DNA of 64,000 nt, taken from Bacillota bacterium (GTDB lineage Bacteria > Bacillota > Clostridia > Oscillospirales > Acutalibacteraceae). The stretch is from positions 62,001 to 126,000 of the forward strand of contig JAEYPT010000006.1 of NCBI GenBank assembly GCA_023410445.1, written 5' to 3'. Of this stretch, positions 52,374 to 61,246 are shown in pieces; position 1 is the stretch's first letter, and every line of letters starts with the position of its first letter. The notes beneath the pieces are model-generated. The model did no database searches, was not told where the DNA came from, and was given only the letters and a program-made list of their open reading frames with translations. A program made the position numbers and the translations under genes.

Positions 52374-54068
52374 CTATGCCGACGGTTGCCGCAGAAGAAT
52401 CCATGCAAGATTGTCCCGGAGCTGACTGGCCTGGCCGGAAAGCTCCTCGCTGGCCGCCGCGCTTTCCTCCGCCGTCGCAGAGTTCGTCTGCACCACCGCC
52501 GAGACCTGATCCACCCCCTGCGAAATCTGTGCCACGGAGGCCGCCTGCGCGTCCGAAGCCTGCCCGATCTTCTGCACGGACCCATTGATGTTCCGAATTC
52601 GCTCTGCGGCCTCCGTCAGCGAACGCGCCGTGCGGTCCGCAATTTCGGAGCCTTCCCTGACACGGCTTACCGAGGTTTCAATCAGCGCCGTCGTCTGCTT
52701 TGCCGCATTTGCGGATTTGCCGGCGAGATTCCGCACCTCATCGGCCACTACGGCAAAGCCCTTGCCCGCTTCTCCGGCGCGGGCGGCTTCCACCGCAGCG
52801 TTCAGTGCGAGAATATTGGTCTGGAACGCGATGTCGTCGATCACCTTGATGATTTTCGCAATCTCATTCGAAGAAGTGCTGATTTCACTCATTGCGGTCA
52901 GCATTTGCTTCATGCTGTCGTTGCTTTCCTCTACGTTCTGCGTGGTCACTTCCATATTGGAGGCAACGTCACGGATTTCCTCGGAATTCTGCCGGATCTT
53001 ATGTGAAATTTCAGTGATGGTTGCGGAAAGCTCCTCCACCGAACTCGCCTGTTCCGTTGTGCCCTGCGCAAGGGCCTGCGCTCCGTCGGAAACCTGAGCG
53101 GCCCCGCTTTGCACCTGATCGGATGACGTATGTACCATGGAAAAAATGTTGTTCAGGTAATCCAGAATCGTATTCAGGGCATCCGAGATCGGCTTGTAAT
53201 CCCCCGGATATTCCCGGACCTTTTCCAACTGCATGTTCCCCTTCGACACTTCCAGCAAAATGCGGGAAATGTCCGACACAACGTCTCGCAGAGACGCAAA
53301 GGTGTGGTTCAGAGACTGCGCAAGAACCCCGATTTCATCTTTCGACTTATATTCGGCGTGAACATCAAGATAGCCCTGTGCGCACCGTACGGCGCTTTTG
53401 GACAGCTCCTCCAGCGGTTTGCTGATCGAGCGTGCAATCCGTATGCCAAGAAGGACGGAAAGAACGACGCCGAGCACAGCCAGCACAGCCAAAAATCCGA
53501 GAATCCGGTTCACTGCCGTGCCGCCAGAATTGCTGTCCGCCGCGGACTGGGTCACACAGAAATTCATAAACCCACTGTAAACATCGTCGATTGTTTTCTC
53601 CGTTGACTGCATATTATCGAACTGCGCCTTAGCCTGCATCACCTTCCCTGCCTTGACATACCGAAGGATCTGCTGACTTTGAAGCTTATAGGTATCGTTG
53701 TACAGCTTGCGGGCGCTCTGTACTTTTGCTTTCCAAGCGGCGTTATCGATCATGGGTTCCAGTTTGTTGTCCGCCGCCTCGTACTGCTGCGCAAAGGAGG
53801 TATACTCTTTTTCATCGGACTCTACCGATTGTGTATCGCTGTAGTTCAGCGCGGCGTCCCTCACCGTAGCCTGAATGCTTAGCAGGCTGTCTTTTGCGCT
53901 GGATAAAACCGGAAGGGAATTCATCCGATTCTGGGTATTCGAAAGAGTCGATTTCATGACAGCCAGACCGTAAATTCCGACTCCGGCCAGCAGCGCCGAT
54001 AGAAAAGCAACGATTAAAAAGGAAGCAAGAAGCTTCGTGGAAATTTGTAAATCGTTTAACTTTTTCAT
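52374..54068 (-). CDS. Methyl-accepting chemotaxis protein, 4HB sensor (paralogue 2)
   Basis: The 564 residues have the same layout as paralogue 1: membrane segment (about 12-34), four-helix-bundle sensor, second membrane segment (about 186-208), HAMP, signalling domain. The signalling half is almost identical to paralogues 1 and 3, while the sensor half (about 40-180) has diverged. The start ATG follows AGAAGGA. Ligand unknown. Confidence 0.94.
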   Translation of the reverse strand: MKKLNDLQISTKLLASFLIVAFLSALLAGVGIYGLAVMKSTLSNTQNRMNSLPVLSSAKDSLLSIQATVRDAALNYSDTQSVESDEKEYTSFAQQYEAADNKLEPMIDNAAWKAKVQSARKLYNDTYKLQSQQILRYVKAGKVMQAKAQFDNMQSTEKTIDDVYSGFMNFCVTQSAADSNSGGTAVNRILGFLAVLAVLGVVLSVLLGIRIARSISKPLEELSKSAVRCAQGYLDVHAEYKSKDEIGVLAQSLNHTFASLRDVVSDISRILLEVSKGNMQLEKVREYPGDYKPISDALNTILDYLNNIFSMVHTSSDQVQSGAAQVSDGAQALAQGTTEQASSVEELSATITEISHKIRQNSEEIRDVASNMEVTTQNVEESNDSMKQMLTAMSEISTSSNEIAKIIKVIDDIAFQTNILALNAAVEAARAGEAGKGFAVVADEVRNLAGKSANAAKQTTALIETSVSRVREGSEIADRTARSLTEAAERIRNINGSVQKIGQASDAQAASVAQISQGVDQVSAVVQTNSATAEESAAASEELSGQASQLRDNLAWILLRQPSA

Positions 54069-54183
54069 AGAATAAGTCCTTCTCTCCGCTCTCAATTTTT
54101 TAGGTAATCCCGCATAATCTCTAAAAATCTGTCTTTGATTAAAATGTTAATCGTTTAGATTTTATCGAGAGAATACAAAATCG

Positions 54184-54212
54184 AGTATAAGAGAGAAGGA
54201 TTTTTTTGTCAA
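54184..54212 (-). promoter_or_regulatory. Sigma-A promoter of MCP paralogue 2
   Basis: Perfect TTGACA, 17 bases, TATACT; the same elements and a near-identical purine-rich spacer as in front of paralogue 1. Confidence 0.85.
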
Positions 54213-54261
54213 TGCCTAATTAGTAAATCGTTTTAAATTTATCAATAATAACTAAAATAGC

Positions 54262-55968
54262 CTAAACCGATTCTACAGATTTCCGCAGAAGAATCCAGGC
54301 GAGGTTGTCCCGAAGCTGGCTGGCCTGGCCGGAAAGCTCCTCGCTGGCCGCCGCACTTTCCTCCGCCGTCGCAGAGTTCGTCTGCACCACCGCCGACACC
54401 TGATCCACACCCTGCGAAATCTGTGCCACAGAAGCCGCCTGGGCGTCCGAAGCCTGCCCGATCTTCTGCACGGACCCGTTGATGTTCCGGATTCGTTCCG
54501 CGGCCTCCGTCAGCGAACGCGCCGTGCGGTCCGCAATCTCTGAGCCATCCTTCACCCGGTTGACGGAGGTTTGGATCAGTGCGGTCGTCTGCTTGGCCGC
54601 ATCCGCCGACTTGCCTGCGAGGCTGCGCACTTCATCGGCCACCACGGCAAAGCCCTTGCCCGCTTCCCCTGCCCGCGCGGCTTCGACCGCCGCGTTCAGT
54701 GCAAGGATATTCGTCTGGAACGCGATGTCGTCAATTACCTTGATGATTTTCGCAATCTCATTCGAAGAAGTGCTGATTTCACTCATTGCGGCCAACATCT
54801 GCTTCATACTGTCGTTGCTTTCCTCCACGTCCTGCGTGGTCGCCTGCATATTGGAAGCAACGTCGCGGATTTCCTCGGAATTCTGCCGGATCTTCTGCGA
54901 AATTTCAGTGATGGTTGCAGAAAGCTCTTCAACTGCACTTGCCTGCTCGGTCGCGCCCTGTGCAAGCGCCTGCGCTCCGTCGGAAACCTGGGCGGCGCCG
55001 CTTTTCACCTGATCGGAAGAATTATGTACCATGGCGAAGACGTCGTTCATCTGATCCAGAATCGTATTCAGAGCATCGGAAATCGGCTTGTAATCCCCCT
55101 GATATTCCCGGACCTTTTCCAGCTGCATATTGCCCTTCGAAACTTCGAGCAATACACGGGAAATATCCGACACAACCTCCCGGAGAGATGCGAAGGTGTG
55201 ATTCAAAGACTGTGCGAGAATTCCGATCTCATTTGTCGAATGATACACGGTGTGCACATCAAGATACCCCTGCGAGCACCGTACGGCATCCTGAGAAAGC
55301 TCCTCAAGCGGCTTGCTGATTGAACGCGCGATTCGGATACCCAGAAATACGGAAACGGCAATGCCGACAGCGGCAAGAATCATCAGCAGAATATTGATAC
55401 CCTGTGCAAGTGAATCATCCTGCACATAGCTATTCTGAGCCACCTGAATCCGGAACGCCATAAACGCGGTGTAGACATCGAAAATCTCATTCTCCGTTTT
55501 ATGTGTGGACTGCAGCAATTGGTTGGCCGCCTCGGTATTCCCGGCCTTTGCATCCGCCAGAACCTGCTTCATCTGCGGCTCAAAGGTACTTTCGTACTTC
55601 TTGCGCGCGTCGCCCAGCTTCTGCCTCCATTCCGCTGTTGTAAGAGTCGCATACAGCTTTGTGTCCGTATCCTTATATTGCTGATTGTATTTGTCAAACG
55701 CTTTGGAATCCGCTGCAAAAATGTCGGCATTTTTATAATTCAGCACCGCATCCCGAGACGCGGACTGCACAGACGACATATTTGTAAGAACATCCGTTAT
55801 AATAGGCATGGAATTGATCCGCATCTGCATGGCAGCCATCGTCGCGCGTGCCTGAGCCAACCCGTAAATTCCGATTCCGGAAAGGACTGCCGAAATACAG
55901 GCGGCGGCCAGAAAACCTGCCAGGAGCTTTTTGGAAACAGTCATGTCTCTGATCTTTTTCACTTTCAT
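54262..55968 (-). CDS. Methyl-accepting chemotaxis protein, 4HB sensor (paralogue 3)
   Basis: The 568 residues repeat the architecture of the two downstream MCPs: membrane segment (about 14-34), four-helix-bundle sensor (ARATMAAMQMRINSMPIITD at the start), second membrane segment (about 188-212), HAMP and signalling domain with an intact tip. The sensor half differs most from the others. ATG with AAGAAGG. The C-terminal WILLRKSVESV end resembles paralogue 2, suggesting these two are the closest pair. Confidence 0.94.
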   Translation of the reverse strand: MKVKKIRDMTVSKKLLAGFLAAACISAVLSGIGIYGLAQARATMAAMQMRINSMPIITDVLTNMSSVQSASRDAVLNYKNADIFAADSKAFDKYNQQYKDTDTKLYATLTTAEWRQKLGDARKKYESTFEPQMKQVLADAKAGNTEAANQLLQSTHKTENEIFDVYTAFMAFRIQVAQNSYVQDDSLAQGINILLMILAAVGIAVSVFLGIRIARSISKPLEELSQDAVRCSQGYLDVHTVYHSTNEIGILAQSLNHTFASLREVVSDISRVLLEVSKGNMQLEKVREYQGDYKPISDALNTILDQMNDVFAMVHNSSDQVKSGAAQVSDGAQALAQGATEQASAVEELSATITEISQKIRQNSEEIRDVASNMQATTQDVEESNDSMKQMLAAMSEISTSSNEIAKIIKVIDDIAFQTNILALNAAVEAARAGEAGKGFAVVADEVRSLAGKSADAAKQTTALIQTSVNRVKDGSEIADRTARSLTEAAERIRNINGSVQKIGQASDAQAASVAQISQGVDQVSAVVQTNSATAEESAAASEELSGQASQLRDNLAWILLRKSVESV

Positions 55969-56293
55969 TTCAATATACCTTCTTCATTTATAAAATAGTG
56001 AAAAATAGCTTACGCTGTTTAGACATATTTAACATTTCCATTCGAAGTTATAATACAAATATGTGTATATTTACTATTTTTAGTATAAACTCGAATTATT
56101 CAATTATAATTTCCAGTTAGAATAATCCCCGACATATTCCAACAAATTAACAAAAAAAACGACATCTATCTGATTTGTGTAAAATTTGTGCTGCCCTTTC
56201 CGCATAATTTTGTTTCATTTGGTTTGTATTTCGGTTAGAATAAGTCTATTATACTCTCAAAATCAGGATCAACTTGATATTTCTACCTAAATA
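55969..56293. other. AT-rich intergenic region without a recognised gene
   Basis: I see no coding sequence. On the minus strand TATACT (complement of AGTATA at 56083-56088) resembles the -10 box of the other two MCP promoters, but no matching TTGACA is at the right distance, so any promoter of paralogue 3 is uncertain. Confidence 0.6.
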
Positions 56294-56340
56294 TGAAAAA
56301 ATTAGGCTTGGAACGCAACTTCAAAGCTGCTCCAAGCCTT
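56294..56340 (-). terminator. Rho-independent terminator of MCP 56369-57682
   Basis: AAGGCTTGGA pairs with TCCAAGCCT, followed on the minus strand by AATTTTTTC; it lies 29 bases beyond the MCP stop. Confidence 0.85.
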
Positions 56341-56368
56341 ATTGTTTCGAAAGAAAGGAAAAATGAAA

Positions 56369-57682
56369 TCAAACTGCAGTCTTCAGATTCAGCTTCATTG
56401 ACCCGGGCTTCGCCGCGGTCTGCCGGATACGGAACGTCTCCAATTCATGCGACAGGGCAGTCGCCTGACTGGAAAGCTCTTCGCTGGCCGCCGCGCTTTC
56501 CTCCGAAGAGGCAGAATTGTTCTGAACCACCGTAGAAATCTGCTCAATCCCCTGCGTGATCTGCGACGCGGCGGATGCCTGCTCCGTGGTCGCCTCGTTA
56601 ATTTTCTTTATGACACCGTCCACCCTGACGATTTTTTCAGACACATTCTGCAGGGACTCGGCGGAACCGTTCGCAGTCTTGGTTCCCTCTTGAATCTTCC
56701 CGATAACCGCTTCGATTAGGGCTGTGGTCTGCTTTGCCGCATCCGCGGATTTTCCCGCCAGATTCCGCACCTCGTCGGCCACCACGGCAAAGCCCTTGCC
56801 CGCATCACCGGCGCGCGCGGCCTCTACTGCCGCATTCAGCGCAAGAATATTGGTCTGGAACGCGATATCATTGATCACATTGATGATTTTGCTGATTTCG
56901 TTGGAAGAGGAGTTAATGTCCTCCATGGCGTTCAGCATTTCCTTCATGCGGCGGTCGCTTTCCTTTACATCGCGGGTCGTCTCTTCCAGAAAGCCAGTCA
57001 CACTTTCAACATGGTCGGAGCTCTCCCCGATTTTGCGGGAAACCTCCGTAATGGCCGAAGTGAGCTCCTCAACCGAGGCAGCCTGCTCGGTTGCACCCTC
57101 CGCAAGACGCTGAGCGCTGACGGAAACCTGCTGAGCCCCACCGTTTACCTGCTCACACGTAGACTGTGCAACAGCGAAAAAGCGATTCAACCGGTCCAGT
57201 ATCCCCCGGAACGCATCCGTAATCGGTGCGAAATCTCCTTTATAATCCCGCTGTACCGTCAGGGTAAAATTCCCCTTGGACATCTCGGTCAGCATTCCGG
57301 AAATTTCGCTCACGTCCGTATTCAGGCCCTTAAACATTTGATTAAGCGACTGCGCAGTGATTCCAATTTCATTTTTGGATGCATAATCAATGGAAATGCT
57401 CAAGTCGCCCTTTGCAAACTGTTCGGCGGCCTGCTGTACTTTTTCCAGCGGCTTCGTAATGGTACGCCTGGCGTCGAACGCAAAAAAGAAGGTAGCTGCA
57501 AGGTTCACCGCAAAAATCACCGCAATAGCGATGATGGGGCGAATCGCATCCACCGATTTTGTTGCCATAAGGCTGTAAATTCCCACTGCGCACCCTGCGG
57601 CTCCCAACCAAAAAATGACCTCAATGTACATCAGCAGCTTACCGGATATTTTCATGTTTTTCAGGAAATGGTTCTGTAACAT
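56369..57682 (-). CDS. Methyl-accepting chemotaxis protein lacking a sensor domain
   Basis: The 437 residues have two closely spaced membrane segments (about 15-38 and 43-68), HAMP, and a signalling domain with the tip DIAFQTNILALNAAVEAARAGDAGKGFAV. There is no room for an extracytoplasmic ligand domain. It is more distant from the three tandem paralogues, and like the MCP at 7696 would need a cytoplasmic or membrane cue. ATG with AGAGGCGG. Its own sigma-A promoter lies about 140 bases upstream. Confidence 0.93.
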   Translation of the reverse strand: MLQNHFLKNMKISGKLLMYIEVIFWLGAAGCAVGIYSLMATKSVDAIRPIIAIAVIFAVNLAATFFFAFDARRTITKPLEKVQQAAEQFAKGDLSISIDYASKNEIGITAQSLNQMFKGLNTDVSEISGMLTEMSKGNFTLTVQRDYKGDFAPITDAFRGILDRLNRFFAVAQSTCEQVNGGAQQVSVSAQRLAEGATEQAASVEELTSAITEVSRKIGESSDHVESVTGFLEETTRDVKESDRRMKEMLNAMEDINSSSNEISKIINVINDIAFQTNILALNAAVEAARAGDAGKGFAVVADEVRNLAGKSADAAKQTTALIEAVIGKIQEGTKTANGSAESLQNVSEKIVRVDGVIKKINEATTEQASAASQITQGIEQISTVVQNNSASSEESAAASEELSSQATALSHELETFRIRQTAAKPGSMKLNLKTAV

Positions 57683-57816
57683 TTTTGCACCGCCTCTTAG
57701 GAATTATTGACAAATCAAATAAAAAATTATAATAATTGCAGCTAAGCCGCCGCATATAAAAAAGTTGAAAATCAGGCATATAATGGGGATATTTAACTTT
57801 TTTCTACCCGGTTTTC

Positions 57817-57845
57817 ATTATATATTCATAAACTTAATATGTCAA
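57817..57845 (-). promoter_or_regulatory. Sigma-A promoter of MCP 56369-57682
   Basis: Perfect TTGACA, 17 bases, perfect TATAAT on the minus strand. Confidence 0.88.
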
Positions 57846-57925
57846 TGTGAACATCGGATTAATCGATTTATTATTTACCTCTTGCAATATTATCTGTAAA
57901 ATTGTATGAAAGGGGCTTATTGTTC

Positions 57926-58537
57926 ATGAACCGAATCCGTTTATTAAGAATGCAGAACGCATTGAAGCAGGAAGACCTTGCAAAAATTATACATGTCAGT
58001 CAATCGTCCCTGTCCGGTTATGAAAATGAAAAATATGAGCCCGACAAAAAATCGCTTCTTAGACTGGCCGATTATTTCGGGGTCTCCGTCGATTATCTGC
58101 TCGGGTTGGATACGACGGGCTCGGAAACTTCCAGCACGAATCTGAAAATCCCGGTTTACCGCTGTATCTGCGGGAAACGGCCGCTTCACGCGTCGGGGGA
58201 ACTGCTTTGTTCTCAGGAAACGGATCTTTGGTTTCAGGGAAAAAAGGGGGAGGAATTCTTCGGTCTCGAGGTGCGGGACTGCAGCATGGAGCCTCGGGTT
58301 CTGGAAGGAGACATCGTCATTGTTCACAAACAGCCGGATGCAAATAACGGAGACATTGCCGTCATTCAGATTGGTGGAAATTCCGCAACAATTAAAAAAG
58401 TCGTGAAATACGGGGGCGGCATTACCCTTATTGGCTTTAACCCAAAATACCAGCCGGTTTCCTTTTCAGACGAACAAATCAGCCGCCTGCCTGTTACCAT
58501 TCTCGGGCGTGTGGTGGAGCTCCGCGGCAAATGCTGA
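57926..58537 (+). CDS. XRE-S24 (LexA/CI-like) transcriptional repressor
   Basis: The 203 residues join an N-terminal helix-turn-helix (about 1-60: QEDLAKIIHVSQSSLSGYENEKYEPDKKSLLRLADYF) and a C-terminal S24 peptidase-like domain with catalytic Ser120 (CSMEP) and Lys157 or Lys158 (IKKVV). A Cys82-Gly83 pair is the likely self-cleavage site. Family proteins repress stress or prophage genes and self-cleave after RecA activation. No phage genes were seen nearby, so its target is unknown. The ATG has AAAGGGG; an upstream in-frame ATG is less likely. Divergent from an MCP. Confidence 0.88.
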   Translation: MNRIRLLRMQNALKQEDLAKIIHVSQSSLSGYENEKYEPDKKSLLRLADYFGVSVDYLLGLDTTGSETSSTNLKIPVYRCICGKRPLHASGELLCSQETDLWFQGKKGEEFFGLEVRDCSMEPRVLEGDIVIVHKQPDANNGDIAVIQIGGNSATIKKVVKYGGGITLIGFNPKYQPVSFSDEQISRLPVTILGRVVELRGKC

Positions 58538-58544
58538 AGTTGCA

Positions 58545-58574
58545 AAAGGGCTGCCCCTTTACGGGACAGCCCTT
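58545..58574. terminator. Bidirectional terminator between the regulator and thpR
   Basis: AAGGGCTG-CCC and GGG-CAGCCCTT pair with one mismatch between the convergent stops at 58537 and 58580. Confidence 0.75.
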
Positions 58575-58579
58575 GAAAA

Positions 58580-59107
58580 CTATTTCAAATCTTTTGTGGA
58601 AAGCTCCGTATAGATTCTTCCCCTATCCCTCGGGAGCGAGCACATCAGGCTGATCTTTTCCACGTCCATCTCCAGCGTCGGCATCGAAAACGTGTCCGGC
58701 GCGCCGCTGCTCAGAATTGCACGGCGTACCAGCGTCAGATGGGGCCGGAACTCCCTCCGCTCCACGGGGAAGCCCCGTTGGGCCAAAGCCGCGTTCAGCT
58801 CTTCCTGCAGCCGCAACAGGGCATCGGAGCGTTCGATTCCCGCCCAGTAAATATCTCCGTTTTTTCGGTGAAAGCTGCCGATTGCGTCGATTCGAAGTCG
58901 GAAGGGCGGCACGTCCGCCTCCTCCATCACTTCCCGAACAGCGTCGAGACGCTCCGGAGCCGTTTCGCCGAGAAACGACAGAGTAAGGTGTAGATTTTCA
59001 CGGGCCGTAAAGCTCCCGTTCCGAAGACAGGGGCGAAGATTCCGCATCGCTTCGCAAAGTCCGTCCCGCACTCCCTCACTGAGCAAAATGGCAATAAACA
59101 GCCGCAT
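58580..59107 (-). CDS. thpR: RNA 2',3'-cyclic phosphodiesterase ThpR
   Basis: Member of the 2H phosphoesterase (LigT) family, which opens 2',3'-cyclic phosphates on RNA. The 175 residues contain both catalytic H-x-T-x motifs: HLTL at His40 and HLTL at His123, each in the right setting (RENLHLTLSFLGE; FRPHLTLVRR). Length is normal. No motility-related context; convergent with the XRE-S24 gene. Confidence 0.92.
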   Translation of the reverse strand: MRLFIAILLSEGVRDGLCEAMRNLRPCLRNGSFTARENLHLTLSFLGETAPERLDAVREVMEEADVPPFRLRIDAIGSFHRKNGDIYWAGIERSDALLRLQEELNAALAQRGFPVERREFRPHLTLVRRAILSSGAPDTFSMPTLEMDVEKISLMCSLPRDRGRIYTELSTKDLK

Positions 59108-59190
59108 CGAACCGATTCCTCCCCCCGACCGAACGTTCGCCTGTCGGACAAGCAGATTATAGCATGAAAAAGTCGGTGAAAACAGCGAAA

Positions 59191-59235
59191 AATACAGAAC
59201 AGGCCGGCGAAAAAATCGCTGGCCTGTTCTGTATT
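59191..59235 (-). terminator. Terminator of the aspA-small ORF unit
   Basis: A 20-base arm (AATACAGAACAGGCC...) pairs with its complement with one mismatch; the minus strand continues with TTTCGC. It lies 39 bases beyond the small-ORF stop. Confidence 0.8.
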
Positions 59236-59273
59236 ATCAGAAGGTATAAAAAACTCTTATCAGCTAAATTTTG

Positions 59274-59453
59274 TCACCGGCCGCTGCCGGATTCCTTGGT
59301 TTCCGGAAGATAGCGGTCAAGCCTGCTCACCTTTTCCCGGCTGTATTCCTTTTTGGAGTGCGGTACGGCGCGGTCCCTTCGGTCAGGCCACTGGTTGACG
59401 CGGTCCTCTCCCAGAAAAACAACTTCGTTTCCAACAAAATTACGGTTTTCCAT
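59274..59453 (-). CDS. Small 59-residue protein of unknown function
   Basis: A short frame begins at an ATG with a strong ribosome site (AAGGAGG, which includes the aspartase stop codon), 12 bases after aspA, and ends before a terminator, so it is almost surely translated. I do not recognise it. The sequence is very hydrophilic and basic (many Arg, Glu, Asp, Lys; only a short hydrophobic VVFLG patch), with no membrane segment or cysteine. It could be an accessory to aspartase or an independent small protein. Confidence 0.75.
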   Translation of the reverse strand: MENRNFVGNEVVFLGEDRVNQWPDRRDRAVPHSKKEYSREKVSRLDRYLPETKESGSGR

Positions 59454-59465
59454 TGTACTGCCTCC

Positions 59466-60887
59466 TTAAACAGACATTCTGTCAATGTTGACGGTCCTTG
59501 CGCCGGAAATCCCTGTCATCGCCGCCGGGTCAAGAATCGTCCGCAGCTGATCTTCGTTCAGAACTCCCTTGCTGACGATCAGGCGGGAAACCGGAACTCC
59601 CGTGTGAAGGGATTCCTTTGCAATTTCAGCCGATTTCACATAACCGATATAGGGGCAAAGCGCAGTGACAATTCCTACGCTTTCATCCAGATGCTTTTTG
59701 CAGATGTCACGGTTCGCGGTGATACCGGTAATGCAGTGATCCACCAGTGTCTTCACGGCGCCTTCCAGACTTGTGAGGGATTCAAACAGATTGTAGAATA
59801 GGACGGGCTCAAATGCGTTGAGCTCCATCTGGCCGGCTTCAGCCGCCAGCGTCGCGGTGCAGTCGTTGCCGATAATATTGAACGCCACCTGGGAAACGAC
59901 CTCGGGAATAACCGGATTGACTTTTCCCGGCATAATCGAGGAGCCGTTCGCCATTGGAGGCAGGTTGATTTCCATAATGCCCGTGCGGGGTCCGCTGGAA
60001 AGCAGGCGAAGATCGTTCGCAATTTTGGAAAGATCGACCGCGCAGGTTTTCAGCGCACCGGATACCGCGACAAACCCGTCGAGGTTCTGCGTAGCGTCAA
60101 TCAGATCGTCGGCCTGAACCAACTTTTCCCCGCTGACCTTCTGCAGGTTCGCGGTGATATTATATAAATAGGAAGGATTTGCGTTGAGCGCGGTGCCAAT
60201 TGCGGTGCCGCCCATGTTGAGGCTGCGCATTTCATCCTGCACTTTGCTCAGGCGCCGGATATCGCGGCGGATGACGGAAGCATAAGCCGAAAACTCCTGC
60301 CCGAGTCGGACCGGAACCGCGTCCTGCAGCTGAGTGCGGCCCATCTTCAGAACATCGTCGAATTCATCGGCCTTCTTTTCCAGAGCGGAAGCAAGCCGTT
60401 CCAACTGAACCAGCACCGGCGGCATAAGTTTCAGAACCGTCAGCTTGCCGGCCGTGGGGAAAACGTCGTTGGTGGACTGTGACATATTCACATGGTCATT
60501 CGGATGAACGACCTTATAATCGCCCTTCTCGCCGCCAAGCAGCTCGATCGCACGGTTTGCGATGACCTCGTTGGCGTTCATGTTTGCGGAGGTTCCCGCG
60601 CCCCCCTGAATGGGGTCCACAATAAACTGGCTGTGCAGGCGGCCCGCGATCACCTCGTCCGACGCTTTGATGATTGCGTTGGCAACGGACGCTTCCAGAT
60701 TGCCCGCATTCCGATTGGTGATTGCCGCGGCCTTTTTAATCTGCGCCAAAGACGCAATAAAGGCAGGTTCCATCCTCCTGCCCGTAATATGATAATTATT
60801 CCGCGCACGCAGAGCCTGCACCCCATAATACGCGTTTGCAGGGACATGCATACTGCCGATTGAATCCGACTCAATCCTCATTTTCAT
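59466..60887 (-). CDS. aspA: Aspartate ammonia-lyase (aspartase)
   Basis: Converts aspartate to fumarate and ammonia. The 473 residues show GGAGTSANMNANEVIANRA, HVNMSQSTNDVFPTA and the signature GSSIMPGKVNPVIPE. The GTSANMN form, as opposed to the GTQSNMN form of class II fumarase, supports aspartase. I chose the ATG at 60887; an in-frame TTG nine codons earlier is possible. It is divergent from an Lrp/AsnC regulator, which may control it (inference), and is followed by the small ORF. Confidence 0.92.
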   Translation of the reverse strand: MKMRIESDSIGSMHVPANAYYGVQALRARNNYHITGRRMEPAFIASLAQIKKAAAITNRNAGNLEASVANAIIKASDEVIAGRLHSQFIVDPIQGGAGTSANMNANEVIANRAIELLGGEKGDYKVVHPNDHVNMSQSTNDVFPTAGKLTVLKLMPPVLVQLERLASALEKKADEFDDVLKMGRTQLQDAVPVRLGQEFSAYASVIRRDIRRLSKVQDEMRSLNMGGTAIGTALNANPSYLYNITANLQKVSGEKLVQADDLIDATQNLDGFVAVSGALKTCAVDLSKIANDLRLLSSGPRTGIMEINLPPMANGSSIMPGKVNPVIPEVVSQVAFNIIGNDCTATLAAEAGQMELNAFEPVLFYNLFESLTSLEGAVKTLVDHCITGITANRDICKKHLDESVGIVTALCPYIGYVKSAEIAKESLHTGVPVSRLIVSKGVLNEDQLRTILDPAAMTGISGARTVNIDRMSV

Positions 60888-60941
60888 GACTGGCACCCCA
60901 TTCCATACAATCAAACTTTATCATTTCTCAGCACGGCAGTA

Positions 60942-60970
60942 ACTTTAGCATAATCCCTGAACGGCGTAAA
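60942..60970 (-). promoter_or_regulatory. Possible sigma-A promoter of aspA
   Basis: Minus-strand TTTACG, 17 bases, TAAAGT, about 55 bases upstream of the chosen start. Both boxes deviate. Confidence 0.4.
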
Positions 60971-61107
60971 TAGCTTTTTGTCCGTTCGATCGATAATTTT
61001 TATTTCACGGTGGTTGCCTTAAACAATCAAAGTTATAGCTCGCAATACTTTATTTATAAAGGTATCGGAAATTTTGAACGAATTTAACTTTTTTTTAAGA
61101 AAACCTA

Positions 61108-61135
61108 TTGAAAAATTACAGAAACCATTTATAAT
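61108..61135 (+). promoter_or_regulatory. Strong sigma-A promoter upstream of the Lrp/AsnC gene
   Basis: TTGAAA, 16 bases, perfect TATAAT. The predicted transcript starts about 105 bases before the coding region and begins with the hairpin at 61148. The remaining part of the 60888-61246 gap is AT-rich and without a gene. Confidence 0.8.
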
Positions 61136-61147
61136 TAAATTAAATGC

Positions 61148-61185
61148 AAAGGGGCATACCGGACGGATAAGTCGGTATGCCCCTT
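61148..61185 (+). other. Leader hairpin, possible attenuator
   Basis: AAGGGGCATACCG pairs with CGGTATGCCCCTT across an 11-base loop, then TTATTCATTGTTTGTTT. It starts a few bases after the predicted transcription start. It could be an attenuator, a 5' stabiliser or the terminator of a very short RNA (inference). Confidence 0.65.
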
Positions 61186-61246
61186 ATTCATTGTTTGTTT
61201 CCAATGGCTTGCACAGAAAAAAGGAAATCTTACGAGGTGATTCTTT

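Noticed and set aside
59645..59660. ACCGATAT element inside aspA as a SigD promoter
   Set aside because: No TAAA-like box at the right distance and no gene downstream on that strand.
59271..59801. A 176-codon open frame on the plus strand
   Set aside because: It is antisense to aspA and to the small 59-residue gene, both better supported.
59466..60887. Class II fumarase instead of aspartase
   Set aside because: The GTSANMN form of the substrate loop and overall length match aspartase better than fumarase C.
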